Positions 43,132-50,883 of a stretch of 64,000 nt of DNA are shown here, piece by piece. The number at the start of each line of letters is the position of its first letter. The stretch's first letter is position 1. Source of the stretch: CAWGQN01 sp963824885 (GTDB lineage: Bacteria > Actinomycetota > Actinomycetes > Actinomycetales > Microbacteriaceae). The stretch is taken from NCBI GenBank assembly GCA_963824885.1, contig CAWGQN010000008.1, forward strand, positions 56,952 to 120,951. The letters are read 5' to 3'. The notes under the pieces were generated by a model, which was given only the letters and a program-made list of their open reading frames with translations, searched no databases and was not told where the DNA came from. The translations under genes and the position numbers were made by a program.

Positions 43132-44745
43132 ATGCCAACCGCAATTGAGGCTCCAATTCAGGCCGTGTCGTCTGATGCCGGTCATAAATCTGTCCAGCGC
43201 ACGTACGAAGTGCGTACATACGGCTGCCAAATGAACGTACACGACTCCGAACGACTTCGCGGTTCGCTCGAATCTGCCGGATATATCAAGGCCGATGGTG
43301 CTGACGCCGATGTCATTGTTATCAACACGTGCGCGGTGCGTGAAAACGCCGACAACAAACTTTATGGCAACCTCGGTCATCTCGCGTCCGTCAAGCGCAA
43401 GAACAAGGGAATGCAGATCGCCGTCGGAGGCTGCCTCGCCCAAAAAGACAAGAACGCGATCCTTGAGAGGGCTCCCCACGTCGATGTCGTGTTTGGAACC
43501 CACAACATGGGTTCGCTTCCCTCCCTTCTCGAACGCGCTCGACACAATGGGGAGGCGCAAATCGAGATTCTCGAGGCGCTCGAGACGTTTCCTTCGACGC
43601 TTCCGACGAAGCGCGACTCTGTATCTAGTGGGTGGGTGTCGATTTCAGTCGGGTGCAACAACACGTGCACTTTTTGTATTGTCCCCACGCTTCGAGGGAA
43701 AGAAAAAGACCGGCCGCCGGGTGACATCCTGTCCGAAATTCAGGCTCTCATTGACGACGGGGTCATTGATGTGACGCTATTGGGCCAAAACGTCAACTCG
43801 TACGGCGTTGAGTTTGGAGATCGACTCGCGTTTGGCAAGCTGCTTCGCGCCGCGGGAACCATTTCTGGACTCGAACGGATTCGCTTTATGAGTCCGCATC
43901 CCGCGGCATTTACGGACGACGTGATTGAAGCAATGGCTCAGACTCCGGCCGTTATGCCCCAACTCCATATGCCGCTCCAGTCTGGATCTGATCGCGTTCT
44001 CAAGGCAATGAGGCGTTCCTACCGGTCGGAAAAGTTTTTGGGCATTCTTGATCGCGTTCGTGCTGCGATTCCGGGCGCGGCGATCAGCACCGACATTATC
44101 GTTGGGTTTCCGGGTGAGACCGACCGGGACTTCGACGATACGCTTCGCGTCGTCGAAGAGGCCCGATTCTCGTCGGCCTACACGTTCCAGTACTCGAAGC
44201 GCCCGGGAACATCCGCCGCAACTCACGCCGATCAGATTCCAAAACACACCGTGCAAGAACGTTACGAACGGCTCGACGCCGTTCAAGAACGCATCTCATG
44301 GGAAGAAAATCGGGCGCAAATTGGCCGAGCAGTTGATGTGCTCGTTGCAACCACCGCGGGTCGCAAAGACGCTGACACTCGCCGGCGTAGCGGTCGGGCC
44401 GAAGACAACAGGCTCGTCCACTTTGAGGTTCCCGGTGGTGCGGACGTTCCGCGTCCCGGCGACATTGCCACCGTTCAGGTGACCGCAGCCGCACCTCACC
44501 ACCTTCTCGCTGAGGCGGGATTCGGTCGTGCCTACGGCGTTCGGCCCACGCGCGCGGGCGATGCGTGGGACCGCTCGGAATCGGAATCGTGTGGTGCTCC
44601 TTCGCGGAACGAGACGAGCAGCTCGTCTCAGAGCATTTCTCTTGGGCTGCCGGGTATTCGCCTCGGCGACAAAGCGCCGGACGGTCGGGCCGTGCCGCCG
44701 CGCTCGATTGCCGATTCGGCAGTGCAGAACGCCACCCCACATTGA
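43132..44745 (+). CDS. miaB: tRNA-2-methylthio-N6-dimethylallyladenosine synthase MiaB
   Basis: Radical-SAM methylthiotransferase acting on A37 of tRNAs that read U-starting codons. The N-terminal UPF0004 domain holds three cluster cysteines (TYGCQMN, NTCAVREN, GGCLAQK). The radical-SAM motif Cys-x3-Cys-x2-Cys lies in VGCNNTCTFCIVPTLRGKE. A TRAM domain follows to about residue 465, and the last 70 residues are low-complexity. The 3' end overlaps the miaA start, and both modify the same base: MiaA adds the isoprenyl group and MiaB then adds the methylthio group. Confidence 0.94.
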   Translation: MPTAIEAPIQAVSSDAGHKSVQRTYEVRTYGCQMNVHDSERLRGSLESAGYIKADGADADVIVINTCAVRENADNKLYGNLGHLASVKRKNKGMQIAVGGCLAQKDKNAILERAPHVDVVFGTHNMGSLPSLLERARHNGEAQIEILEALETFPSTLPTKRDSVSSGWVSISVGCNNTCTFCIVPTLRGKEKDRPPGDILSEIQALIDDGVIDVTLLGQNVNSYGVEFGDRLAFGKLLRAAGTISGLERIRFMSPHPAAFTDDVIEAMAQTPAVMPQLHMPLQSGSDRVLKAMRRSYRSEKFLGILDRVRAAIPGAAISTDIIVGFPGETDRDFDDTLRVVEEARFSSAYTFQYSKRPGTSAATHADQIPKHTVQERYERLDAVQERISWEENRAQIGRAVDVLVATTAGRKDADTRRRSGRAEDNRLVHFEVPGGADVPRPGDIATVQVTAAAPHHLLAEAGFGRAYGVRPTRAGDAWDRSESESCGAPSRNETSSSSQSISLGLPGIRLGDKAPDGRAVPPRSIADSAVQNATPH

Positions 44746-45653
44746 TTGCAATCGTCGGAGCGACCGGCACGGGAAAATCCGCACTGGCGATTTCGCTCGC
44801 CGAGGCCATCCGCGGTCGAGGGGGCAGCGCAGAAATCGTCAATGGCGACGCCATGCAGCTTTATCGCGGTATGGACATTGGTACGGCAAAGGTTCCTCTC
44901 GAGCAGCGTCGTGGCGTGCCACACCACTTGCTCGACGTGCTCGACATCACGGAAACGGCAAGCGCTGCGCGATATCAGCGCCACGCGCGGGCCGTCATAG
45001 ACGAGATCGATTCACGCGATGTGACTCCAATCCTGGTGGGTGGATCGGGCCTTTACATCTCCGCCGTGTTGTATGACTTTCAGTTTCCTGGCACCGATCC
45101 CGCCGTGCGTGATCGGCTCGAGGCCGAAGGGGCACGGGGTGGAATTGAAAAATTGGCCGCGCGATTACACGCCGTTGATCCGGTTGCCGCGGCCGCGATA
45201 GGGCCGCACAATGCGAGGCGTATCGTGCGTGCGCTCGAACTGCACGAAACGACGGGTCGCAGCACGTCGGGCACGCTCCCCAACCAGGCCGTACCTCGCG
45301 TGCCGACGACCGTAATCGGCCTCACCGTATCGAGAGACGAACTCCGTCACCGCCTCAATGAGAGAGTGGGCGAAATGTGGCGCGCCGGACTCCGTGACGA
45401 GGTTCAACGTCTCGTTGACCGCGGTCTTGAACGCGGGACGACGGCCCGGCGGGCGATTGGATACTCGCAGGCTCTTGCCGAACTCAACGGCGAGCTGACA
45501 ACCGCCGAGGCAATTGCCCAGACACAATCGCTCACTCGACGATTCGCGCGCCGGCAAGTTAGCTGGTTTCGACGGTATCCTCGAACCGTGTGGCTCGACC
45601 ACGACCATCCCGAATTGATGGACATGGTTGACACGGTGTACCGCGGTCGGTGA
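44742..45653 (+). CDS. miaA: tRNA dimethylallyltransferase MiaA
   Basis: Transfers dimethylallyl to N6 of A37. The P-loop IAIVGATGTGKSALAI begins at the N-terminus, then EIVNGDAMQLYRGMDIGTAKV, HHLLDVLDITE, VGGSGLYISAVLYDF and RRAIGYSQALAEL. The TTG at 44742 overlaps the miaB stop (TTGA) and gives 303 residues, the normal size. A longer frame from 44565 would add 59 residues that do not resemble MiaA. It is immediately followed by dapF. Confidence 0.92.
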   Translation: MIAIVGATGTGKSALAISLAEAIRGRGGSAEIVNGDAMQLYRGMDIGTAKVPLEQRRGVPHHLLDVLDITETASAARYQRHARAVIDEIDSRDVTPILVGGSGLYISAVLYDFQFPGTDPAVRDRLEAEGARGGIEKLAARLHAVDPVAAAAIGPHNARRIVRALELHETTGRSTSGTLPNQAVPRVPTTVIGLTVSRDELRHRLNERVGEMWRAGLRDEVQRLVDRGLERGTTARRAIGYSQALAELNGELTTAEAIAQTQSLTRRFARRQVSWFRRYPRTVWLDHDHPELMDMVDTVYRGR

Positions 45654-45672
45654 GGCCCATTACCCTTAAAAG

Positions 45673-46554
45673 ATGACGATAACGCTTCACTTTACTAAGG
45701 GTCACAGCGCGGGCAACGACTTCGTGCTGTTCGCTGACCCAAACGGTGCAATCGACTTGACGACGAGTCAGGTCCAAGCGATTTGTGATCGCCACCGGGG
45801 AATCGGCGCCGACGGTGTGATTCGAGCGGTGCGGTCCACGTCGATCAGGGAGGGGGCCGATTCGCTCGCGGAAGACGCGGATGCGGAATGGTTTATGGAC
45901 TACCACAACTCCGACGGTTCGGTGGCCGCAATGTGTGGCAACGGGATTCGCGTCTACGCGCGATATTTGATTGAGAGTGGCCTCGCCAATTTGGAACACG
46001 GCGAGACACTTGCAATCGGAACACGGGCCGGCGTGCGCGACATTCAACGCAACCTCAGCGGCTTCCAGGTGGATTTGGGGCGGTGGGCGTTGCACGGCGG
46101 CGATCCTCTCGTACACGCGAAGAAGCTTGAGGTTGCTCGCCCGGGCCTCGGGATCGTCATTGGCAATCCGCACGTGGTCGTCGCCCTCTCTAATGAAGAC
46201 GAACTCGACGAAGCGGACTTGAGTTTCCGTCCCGTCATTGACCCCGCACCCGCTGACGGCGCCAACGTCGAATTCGTCGTTCCTCTCGACCCACTTGTCA
46301 CAAGTGGAATCGGCCGAATCCGAATGCGCGTGCACGAGCGCGGCAGTGGAGAAACGCGCAGCTGCGGCACGGGTACGGCCGCGGCTGCGCTCGCAACTCG
46401 TTATTGGGCGGCAGGTGCGGCTCCCAATCAGTGGCACGTTGAGGCGCCGGGCGGGGGCCTTGCCGTGCGAATGTTTCCCACCGAAGACGGCGAACACGTT
46501 GCGCTATCGGGCCCCGTCGAGCTTGTCTACGAGGGCGAGCTGACGCTCGACTGA
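45673..46554 (+). CDS. dapF: Diaminopimelate epimerase
   Basis: Interconverts LL- and meso-diaminopimelate for peptidoglycan and lysine. The two catalytic cysteines are in AAMCGNGIRVYARY and in ETRSCGTGTAAAAL. HSAGNDFVLF at the N-terminus and GIVIGNPHVVV are typical. 293 residues. Its 3' end overlaps the convergent methyltransferase gene by 28 bases. Confidence 0.95.
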   Translation: MTITLHFTKGHSAGNDFVLFADPNGAIDLTTSQVQAICDRHRGIGADGVIRAVRSTSIREGADSLAEDADAEWFMDYHNSDGSVAAMCGNGIRVYARYLIESGLANLEHGETLAIGTRAGVRDIQRNLSGFQVDLGRWALHGGDPLVHAKKLEVARPGLGIVIGNPHVVVALSNEDELDEADLSFRPVIDPAPADGANVEFVVPLDPLVTSGIGRIRMRVHERGSGETRSCGTGTAAAALATRYWAAGAAPNQWHVEAPGGGLAVRMFPTEDGEHVALSGPVELVYEGELTLD

Positions 46555-47168
46555 TGCGTGGCGACGCGCTTGACCTCGATGACTCGGTATCCCTTGCTTC
46601 GCGCCGTCCAGTTGGTGTCGAGGTCGGGAGGGAGTGATCGGTGTAGCCAGCGGTAGAGCGAATCTGAGCCAAGATTGCGGTGCACAACGAGCCACGCGAT
46701 CGCACCCGCGTCGAGGCGTACCAGCCAATCCGAGAGGAGATTGTGCAGCGCGCGTTTGCCCACCCTGATTGGCGGATTCGACCGGATCGTTGAAAACCGC
46801 ACGCGCGCGGGCACCGCGTCGGGAGTGACCGCGCGCACGTTGTCACGGCCAATTCGGCTCGCGTTCATGCGAACGAGTTCGAGGGCTCGCTCATTCGTGT
46901 CGACCGCCCACACGGTGGCATTCGGCGATTGTATCGCGAGGCTCAGCGCGATTGGACCCCACCCGCAACCGAGGTCGAGCAAATCGCCGCTCGTGGGTGG
47001 TGGCGGGGTGTTTGACAGCAAGACTCGGGTTCCCGCATCCACGTGGTCAGGGCTGAACACTCCGCTGGCAGCCGCGAGAGTGTGGTCCGTCCCGGCGAGG
47101 TGGGCCGTGAAGGTGCGCGGTTTAGGTTCACTTTTCGGGTCGCGAGTGAAATAGTGGTCACTGCTCAT
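46527..47168 (-). CDS. Class I SAM-dependent methyltransferase, RsmC-like
   Basis: About 213 residues with the Rossmann SAM-binding motif LLDLGCGWGPIALSLA (about 67-82), an acidic loop AVDTNERALELV, and the catalytic Ser-Asn-Pro-Pro tetrad of N-type nucleic-acid methyltransferases. This is the small-methyltransferase domain found in 16S rRNA m2G1207 enzyme RsmC, without its N-terminal half. An rRNA target is probable but unproved. I chose the ATG at 47168 (MSSDHYFTRDP), which matches the family N-terminus. Divergent from hflX with a 42-base gap. Confidence 0.82.
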   Translation of the reverse strand: MSSDHYFTRDPKSEPKPRTFTAHLAGTDHTLAAASGVFSPDHVDAGTRVLLSNTPPPPTSGDLLDLGCGWGPIALSLAIQSPNATVWAVDTNERALELVRMNASRIGRDNVRAVTPDAVPARVRFSTIRSNPPIRVGKRALHNLLSDWLVRLDAGAIAWLVVHRNLGSDSLYRWLHRSLPPDLDTNWTARSKGYRVIEVKRVATHQSSVSSPS

Positions 47169-47210
47169 AGGGGGAATGTAGCGTACACGTGACGAACTAG
47201 GGTGGGAACG

Positions 47211-48632
47211 ATGGCTGAGCACGACACAGAATCGCTCGACATTGGCTTCGATGGTGACCAGGCCGAGCGCGATGATCGCCACGCTCTTCGCCGCGTGGTT
47301 GGTTTGTCAACCGAACTCGACGACGTTACCGAAGTCGAATACCGCCAATTGCGCCTCGAAAAAGTCGTGCTCATTGGGATTTATTGGCATGGAACCAGTG
47401 CCCGCGCTGAGAATTCCCTTCGCGAACTTGCGGCCCTCGCCGAAACGGCGGGTGCACTCGTTCTCGATGGTGTACTCCAGAAGCGCGCACACCCCGATCC
47501 AGGGACATTTCTCGGGCGCGGAAAGGCCGTCGAACTCAAGGACACCGTGGCGACGGTCGGGGCCGATACCGTTGTCGCCGATTCTGAACTCGCGCCAGGG
47601 CAGCGCAGAGCTCTTGAAGACGTCGTCGGCGTCAAAGTAATCGACAGGACAGCGGTCATCCTCGATATTTTCAGTCAGCACGCGAAGAGCCGTGAGGGCA
47701 AGGCCCACGTTGAACTAGCACAGCTCGAGTATTTGCTCCCTCGACTTCGTGGGTGGGGTGAATCGATGTCGCGCCAAGCGGGCGGTCAAGTCGGTGGGGC
47801 GTCCGCGGGGATGGGATCTCGTGGGCCAGGGGAAACAAAAATCGAGCTTGATCGGCGTCGAATCCGCGCACGCATGGCACGACTTCGAAAACAAATTGTG
47901 GCAATGCACCCCGCGCGCGAAGCCAAACGTGCGAACCGGCGCCGAAACGCGGTGCCATCCGTTGCCATCGTCGGCTATACAAATGCTGGAAAATCGTCAC
48001 TCCTCAATCGCATGACTCGCGCGGGGGTCCTCATTGAGGACGCTCTCTTTGCCACACTCGACACGACGGTGCGGCGATCAAAGACCGCTGATGGCCGAAT
48101 CTACACACTCGTGGATACCGTCGGGTTTGTTCGCAACCTTCCGCACGAGTTGGTCGAGGCGTTTCGGTCAACCCTCGAGGAAGTCTCCGACTCCGATCTT
48201 CTCGTCCACGTCGTCGATGGAGCGCACTCCGATCCGGTTCGCCAACTGACGACCGTCCGCGACGTCATTAGTAGCGTTGGTGCCCAGGGCGTTCCGGAAC
48301 TGGTCGTCTTCAACAAGTGCGACCTCGTCTCCGATGCCGACCGCCGCGCGCTCGTCGCGCTCGAGCCGAGCGGTCTTTTCGCGTCGACTCGCACCGGCGA
48401 AGGACTCGACGAGGTGCGCCGTGCAATTGACGCCCTCATTCCCGATACGGCGGTCGAAGCCGAGCTGGTTGTTCCTTATGATCGCGGCGACGTCATCGCA
48501 TTCCTGTACGACAACTATCGCGTTCTCTCGACGCAGTATGAAGAGGCGAGCACTCGGATTCGCGCGCTGGTTCCACACGAGGGGTTGCCGCGTCTCGACG
48601 AGTTTGTTGCCCGTCCTGTTCGGTCATCCTGA
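47211..48632 (+). CDS. hflX: GTPase HflX
   Basis: Ribosome-associated GTPase that splits or rescues stalled ribosomes. The N-terminal HflX domain carries HPDPGTFLGRGKAVEL and ADSELAPGQRRAL, then a GGASAGMGSRGPGETKIELD linker with a coiled coil. The GTPase domain has GYTNAGKSSLLN (G1), DTVGF (G3) and NKCD (G4). 473 residues. ATG 47211 is preferred to the GTG 9 bases upstream. A hairpin overlaps the stop. Confidence 0.93.
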   Translation: MAEHDTESLDIGFDGDQAERDDRHALRRVVGLSTELDDVTEVEYRQLRLEKVVLIGIYWHGTSARAENSLRELAALAETAGALVLDGVLQKRAHPDPGTFLGRGKAVELKDTVATVGADTVVADSELAPGQRRALEDVVGVKVIDRTAVILDIFSQHAKSREGKAHVELAQLEYLLPRLRGWGESMSRQAGGQVGGASAGMGSRGPGETKIELDRRRIRARMARLRKQIVAMHPAREAKRANRRRNAVPSVAIVGYTNAGKSSLLNRMTRAGVLIEDALFATLDTTVRRSKTADGRIYTLVDTVGFVRNLPHELVEAFRSTLEEVSDSDLLVHVVDGAHSDPVRQLTTVRDVISSVGAQGVPELVVFNKCDLVSDADRRALVALEPSGLFASTRTGEGLDEVRRAIDALIPDTAVEAELVVPYDRGDVIAFLYDNYRVLSTQYEEASTRIRALVPHEGLPRLDEFVARPVRSS

Positions 48633-48659
48633 GCGCACACGTTCGGCGTGTTTCGCTCA
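48630..48659 (+). terminator. Hairpin at the hflX stop
   Basis: Positions 48630-48635 pair with 48654-48659, and 48637-48641 with 48647-48651, around a TTCGG-type loop and a small internal loop. It begins at the hflX stop codon and separates it from the convergent ADP-ribosyltransferase gene. No T run. Confidence 0.55.
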
Positions 48660-48767
48660 CGACTCCGATTGAATGCCTACCGACAATGCGCCGGCGTGAT
48701 CGGTCGGGCGGGTCGTGCCACTCAGACGCGGAGACGCCCTCTCCCACGGAATATTTGCAGGGGATTT

Positions 48768-49421
48768 TTAACTCGTGATTATTTGATCAGACGCTCGAGT
48801 TTCGACGCCAACGTACAGCGAGTTGGAATCAATATCTGAGATTTGGACTCGGAAGTCGCTTGCGTTGAGGTCACCATCAACGCCATAAGCGCGCCGAATA
48901 TTTTCGCGCGGAATGCGAGAGATTGCCACCCATTCGCGCTGAAAGCTCAACGTCTCGAGCGCCCACGCGGCCCTCTCGGCCTCGTCGGGCTCATTGTCTA
49001 TGATCCACCGAAGACTCGGAGCTACGCCATAAAATCCGCCGTCGGCGCGTATCTCGTAGATCCACACCGGAAAGTCGTGATGTCGGTAGTGAATCGCGAT
49101 GCGTGAGGCGACGCTCGGATCGTCCGTCGTCGCGACGAACGCGCTCGCGACGCCAAATTCATTGGCCGCAAGCACGTGATTGACAAGGCTCATCCCTGTT
49201 CCCGCGCTAAAGCCAAATACGAAGATTTCGGCGGGCGAACGCGTATCGACCCGATAGACAACCGTGGGTCGTTCCCCCGCGTGCGTTGGCCAATCATCTG
49301 ATGCGAGCCTGGTAGTCGAACGACACGATGCCATGCACTCGCTCTCGCGCGTCGCGGAATGCGCGGACGACACGCTAGCGAGACTCACGAGTGATTGCAT
49401 TGCCACGATGGATCCGAACAC
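48768..49421 (-). CDS. Secreted pertussis-toxin-S1-like mono-ADP-ribosyltransferase
   Basis: A 217-residue protein resembling the catalytic subunit S1 of pertussis toxin over most of its length. VVYRVDTRSPAEIFVFGF (Arg57), NHVL (His82), AFVATT (residues 94-99), IYEIRADGGFYG, FQREW (Gln161-x-Glu163) and RIPRENIRR align in order with the toxin. The NAD-binding Arg, the catalytic His and the QxE motif are kept; the Ser-Thr-Ser strand is Ala-Thr-Thr. The toxin's disulphide positions are not kept. The N-terminus (to about residue 23, SSAHSA) looks like a short export signal. It starts with GTG and has no clear ribosome site. There are no B-subunit genes beside it. It probably modifies an unknown target outside the cell. 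Confidence 0.75.
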   Translation of the reverse strand: MFGSIVAMQSLVSLASVSSAHSATRESECMASCRSTTRLASDDWPTHAGERPTVVYRVDTRSPAEIFVFGFSAGTGMSLVNHVLAANEFGVASAFVATTDDPSVASRIAIHYRHHDFPVWIYEIRADGGFYGVAPSLRWIIDNEPDEAERAAWALETLSFQREWVAISRIPRENIRRAYGVDGDLNASDFRVQISDIDSNSLYVGVETRASDQIITS

Positions 49422-49509
49422 AATCTAAATGAACGTCATCGCATTTGTGCGCCCAGGTCGGGCGGTTCCCGCGCTGAGTTTCGTCGTCGTCGGATTCGTC
49501 ATATCGTAC

Positions 49510-50193
49510 CTAGAGAGACCGAAATACGGCGACTACTTTGCCGAGGATTTCGGCAAAGTCGCCCAACATGGGTTCGAAATTCGTATTGCGCGGAAGAAGC
49601 CACGTGTGACCGTCGCGCTGTCGGAAGACTTTGACGGTCGCTTCATTGTCGAGCATCGCGGCGACAATTTCGCCGTTTTCTGCCGTTTTTTGGACTCGCA
49701 CGACGACCCAGTCCCCGTCACAAATTGCGGCGTCAATCATTGATTCACCGACCACGCGAAGCATAAAGAGTTCGCCTTTGCCCACAATTTGGCGCGGAAG
49801 CGGAACGATCTCATCGATTTGCTGGTCTGCAGTGATCGGGATGCCCGCCGCAATTTGGCCGACGAGGGGGACCATCGCCGCATCGCCGACCGGCGTCGAT
49901 TCTCTCACGAGGCGGGGTTCGCTCGTATTCGGAAGATCGATAAGAACTTCGAGGGCGCGCGGTCGATGTGGATCGCGCCGCAAGTAGCCGCTGAGTTCAA
50001 GCTGGTTGAGTTGATGCGTCACGCTTGAGAGCGACGACAACCCCACGGTGTCGCCAATTTCGCGCATGCTCGGGGGATAGCCCCGCCGTTGCACCGACAC
50101 TTGGATCGCCTCGAGAACCGCACGTTGCTTATCGCTCAGGTTCTTTCGTCGTCGCGTCGATGTCTTTTCTTGCCGGGATGCACCGTCTGTCAC
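49510..50193 (-). CDS. lexA: LexA repressor
   Basis: SOS repressor and self-cleaving protease. The winged-helix domain has LSDKQRAVLEAIQ, YPPSMREIGDTVGLSSLSSVTHQL and LRRDPHRPRALEV. The Ala-Gly cleavage site is in GQIAAGIP, the nucleophile Ser in GESM, and the general-base Lys in EATVKVF. GTG 50193 has GGAGGA 5 bases upstream, better than earlier frames starting at 50211 or 50238. About 227 residues. It is divergent from a LysM gene across a region with SOS boxes, which should mediate autoregulation. Confidence 0.94.
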   Translation of the reverse strand: MTDGASRQEKTSTRRRKNLSDKQRAVLEAIQVSVQRRGYPPSMREIGDTVGLSSLSSVTHQLNQLELSGYLRRDPHRPRALEVLIDLPNTSEPRLVRESTPVGDAAMVPLVGQIAAGIPITADQQIDEIVPLPRQIVGKGELFMLRVVGESMIDAAICDGDWVVVRVQKTAENGEIVAAMLDNEATVKVFRQRDGHTWLLPRNTNFEPMLGDFAEILGKVVAVFRSL

Positions 50194-50301
50194 CGTTTCC
50201 TCCGCGATCATTGTCTTCACCGAACCGAGGGGTGGCAATCGCTACGACCGTTCGTTATTGCATGCTGCTATTCGGAACTGTATCGGCCCGCGCGGGAATT
50301 A

Positions 50302-50317
50302 GCAAACGTTTGTTCGA
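50302..50317. promoter_or_regulatory. Weak second SOS-like site
   Basis: GCAAACGTTTGTTCGA keeps a perfect right half (GTTCGA) of the LexA consensus and 4 of 6 bases in the left half. It lies between the lexA start and the better box at 50375, so it could be a low-affinity second operator. Confidence 0.4.
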
Positions 50318-50374
50318 GCATTTCGCGTATCGAAATCACGGGGTTTCGAACGTGAGTGTTGCGCTCGCGATCAT

Positions 50375-50390
50375 TCGAAGATATATTCGA
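50375..50390. promoter_or_regulatory. LexA-binding SOS box between lexA and the LysM gene
   Basis: TCGAAGATATATTCGA keeps the outer TCGAA/TTCGA arms of the LexA site with a 6-base centre, like the recA box. It lies in the divergent region shared by lexA (start 50193) and the LysM gene (start near 50485) and could control both. Confidence 0.75.
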
Positions 50391-50402
50391 AACAATTGTT
50401 CC

Positions 50403-50477
50403 CGTTGAACGATCCCGCTCGTTGAACGATCCCGCTCATGGGTCAGAGCATCGCACGAGGCAGAGCATCGCAAGAGA
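50403..50477 (+). repeat. Two adjacent 17-base tandem duplications upstream of the LysM gene
   Basis: CGTTGAACGATCCCGCT occurs twice in direct tandem at 50403-50419 and 50420-50436. Seven bases later CAGAGCATCGCACGAGG at 50444-50460 is followed by a copy with 15 of 17 matches at 50461-50477. Both have a 17-base period. They lie just after the SOS box in the presumed leader of the LysM gene. Confidence 0.85.
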
Positions 50478-50484
50478 AGGTGGC

Positions 50485-50883
50485 GTGGTTGGCATGGCAA
50501 TGATTGTGTTGGCAGGGCGCTTGAGTGATCGAACAGCTCCTCGAGAGCAATCGATTCCACGGACGCGATTACGCCTCACTCGGCGCGGTCGTGTCGTTTT
50601 GACCGCGCTCATCGTCGTTCTGATCGCCGTTTGGGCGGGTGCTTTTGTTCTCAATAGTGGCGGCGCATCCGCGACGGCCGAGAATTGGGCTGCGCGTGTG
50701 GACTACGTCGTGGTGAAACCGGGTCAGTCGCTGTGGTCCCTTGCGAAAGATCGCGCGCCGCAATCGGATCCTCGAGACTACATCGCAGAAATCCTGTCCC
50801 TCAATCGGCTTTCTTCGACAAGCATTGAACCTGGAACGCGACTCGCGGTTCCCATCGGCGCGCACAAGCTACCATTGCAATAG
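50485..50883 (+). CDS. LysM-domain membrane protein (ChiZ/YneA-like position)
   Basis: About 132 residues: a basic cytoplasmic start (RTRLRLTRRGR), one membrane helix (VVLTALIVVLIAVWAGAF), then an outer LysM peptidoglycan-binding domain (VDYVVVKPGQSLWSLAKD to LSSTSIEPGTRLAVP). In mycobacteria chiZ and in Bacillus yneA, SOS-induced LysM proteins sit beside lexA and restrain cell division. Position and domain layout support the same role here by inference. The start is uncertain: GTG 50485 has AGAAGG close upstream, ATG 50494 is an alternative. The hisC start overlaps its stop by one base. Confidence 0.78.
   Translation: MVGMAMIVLAGRLSDRTAPREQSIPRTRLRLTRRGRVVLTALIVVLIAVWAGAFVLNSGGASATAENWAARVDYVVVKPGQSLWSLAKDRAPQSDPRDYIAEILSLNRLSSTSIEPGTRLAVPIGAHKLPLQ

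Noticed and set aside
44565..44741. N-terminal extension of miaA overlapping miaB
   Set aside because: MiaA normally begins just before the P-loop; the added 59 residues are antiphase to miaB coding sequence.
49429..49743. 104-codon + strand frame opposite the 3' end of lexA
   Set aside because: It begins with a short hydrophobic stretch, but the rest is the antisense of well-conserved LexA; no ribosome site.
50345..50360. A third SOS box at TCGAACGTGAGTGTTG
   Set aside because: The left half matches but the right half keeps little of GTTCGA.
50403..50477. CRISPR-like array
   Set aside because: Repeats are in direct tandem with no spacers, only two copies of each, and no cas genes are near.
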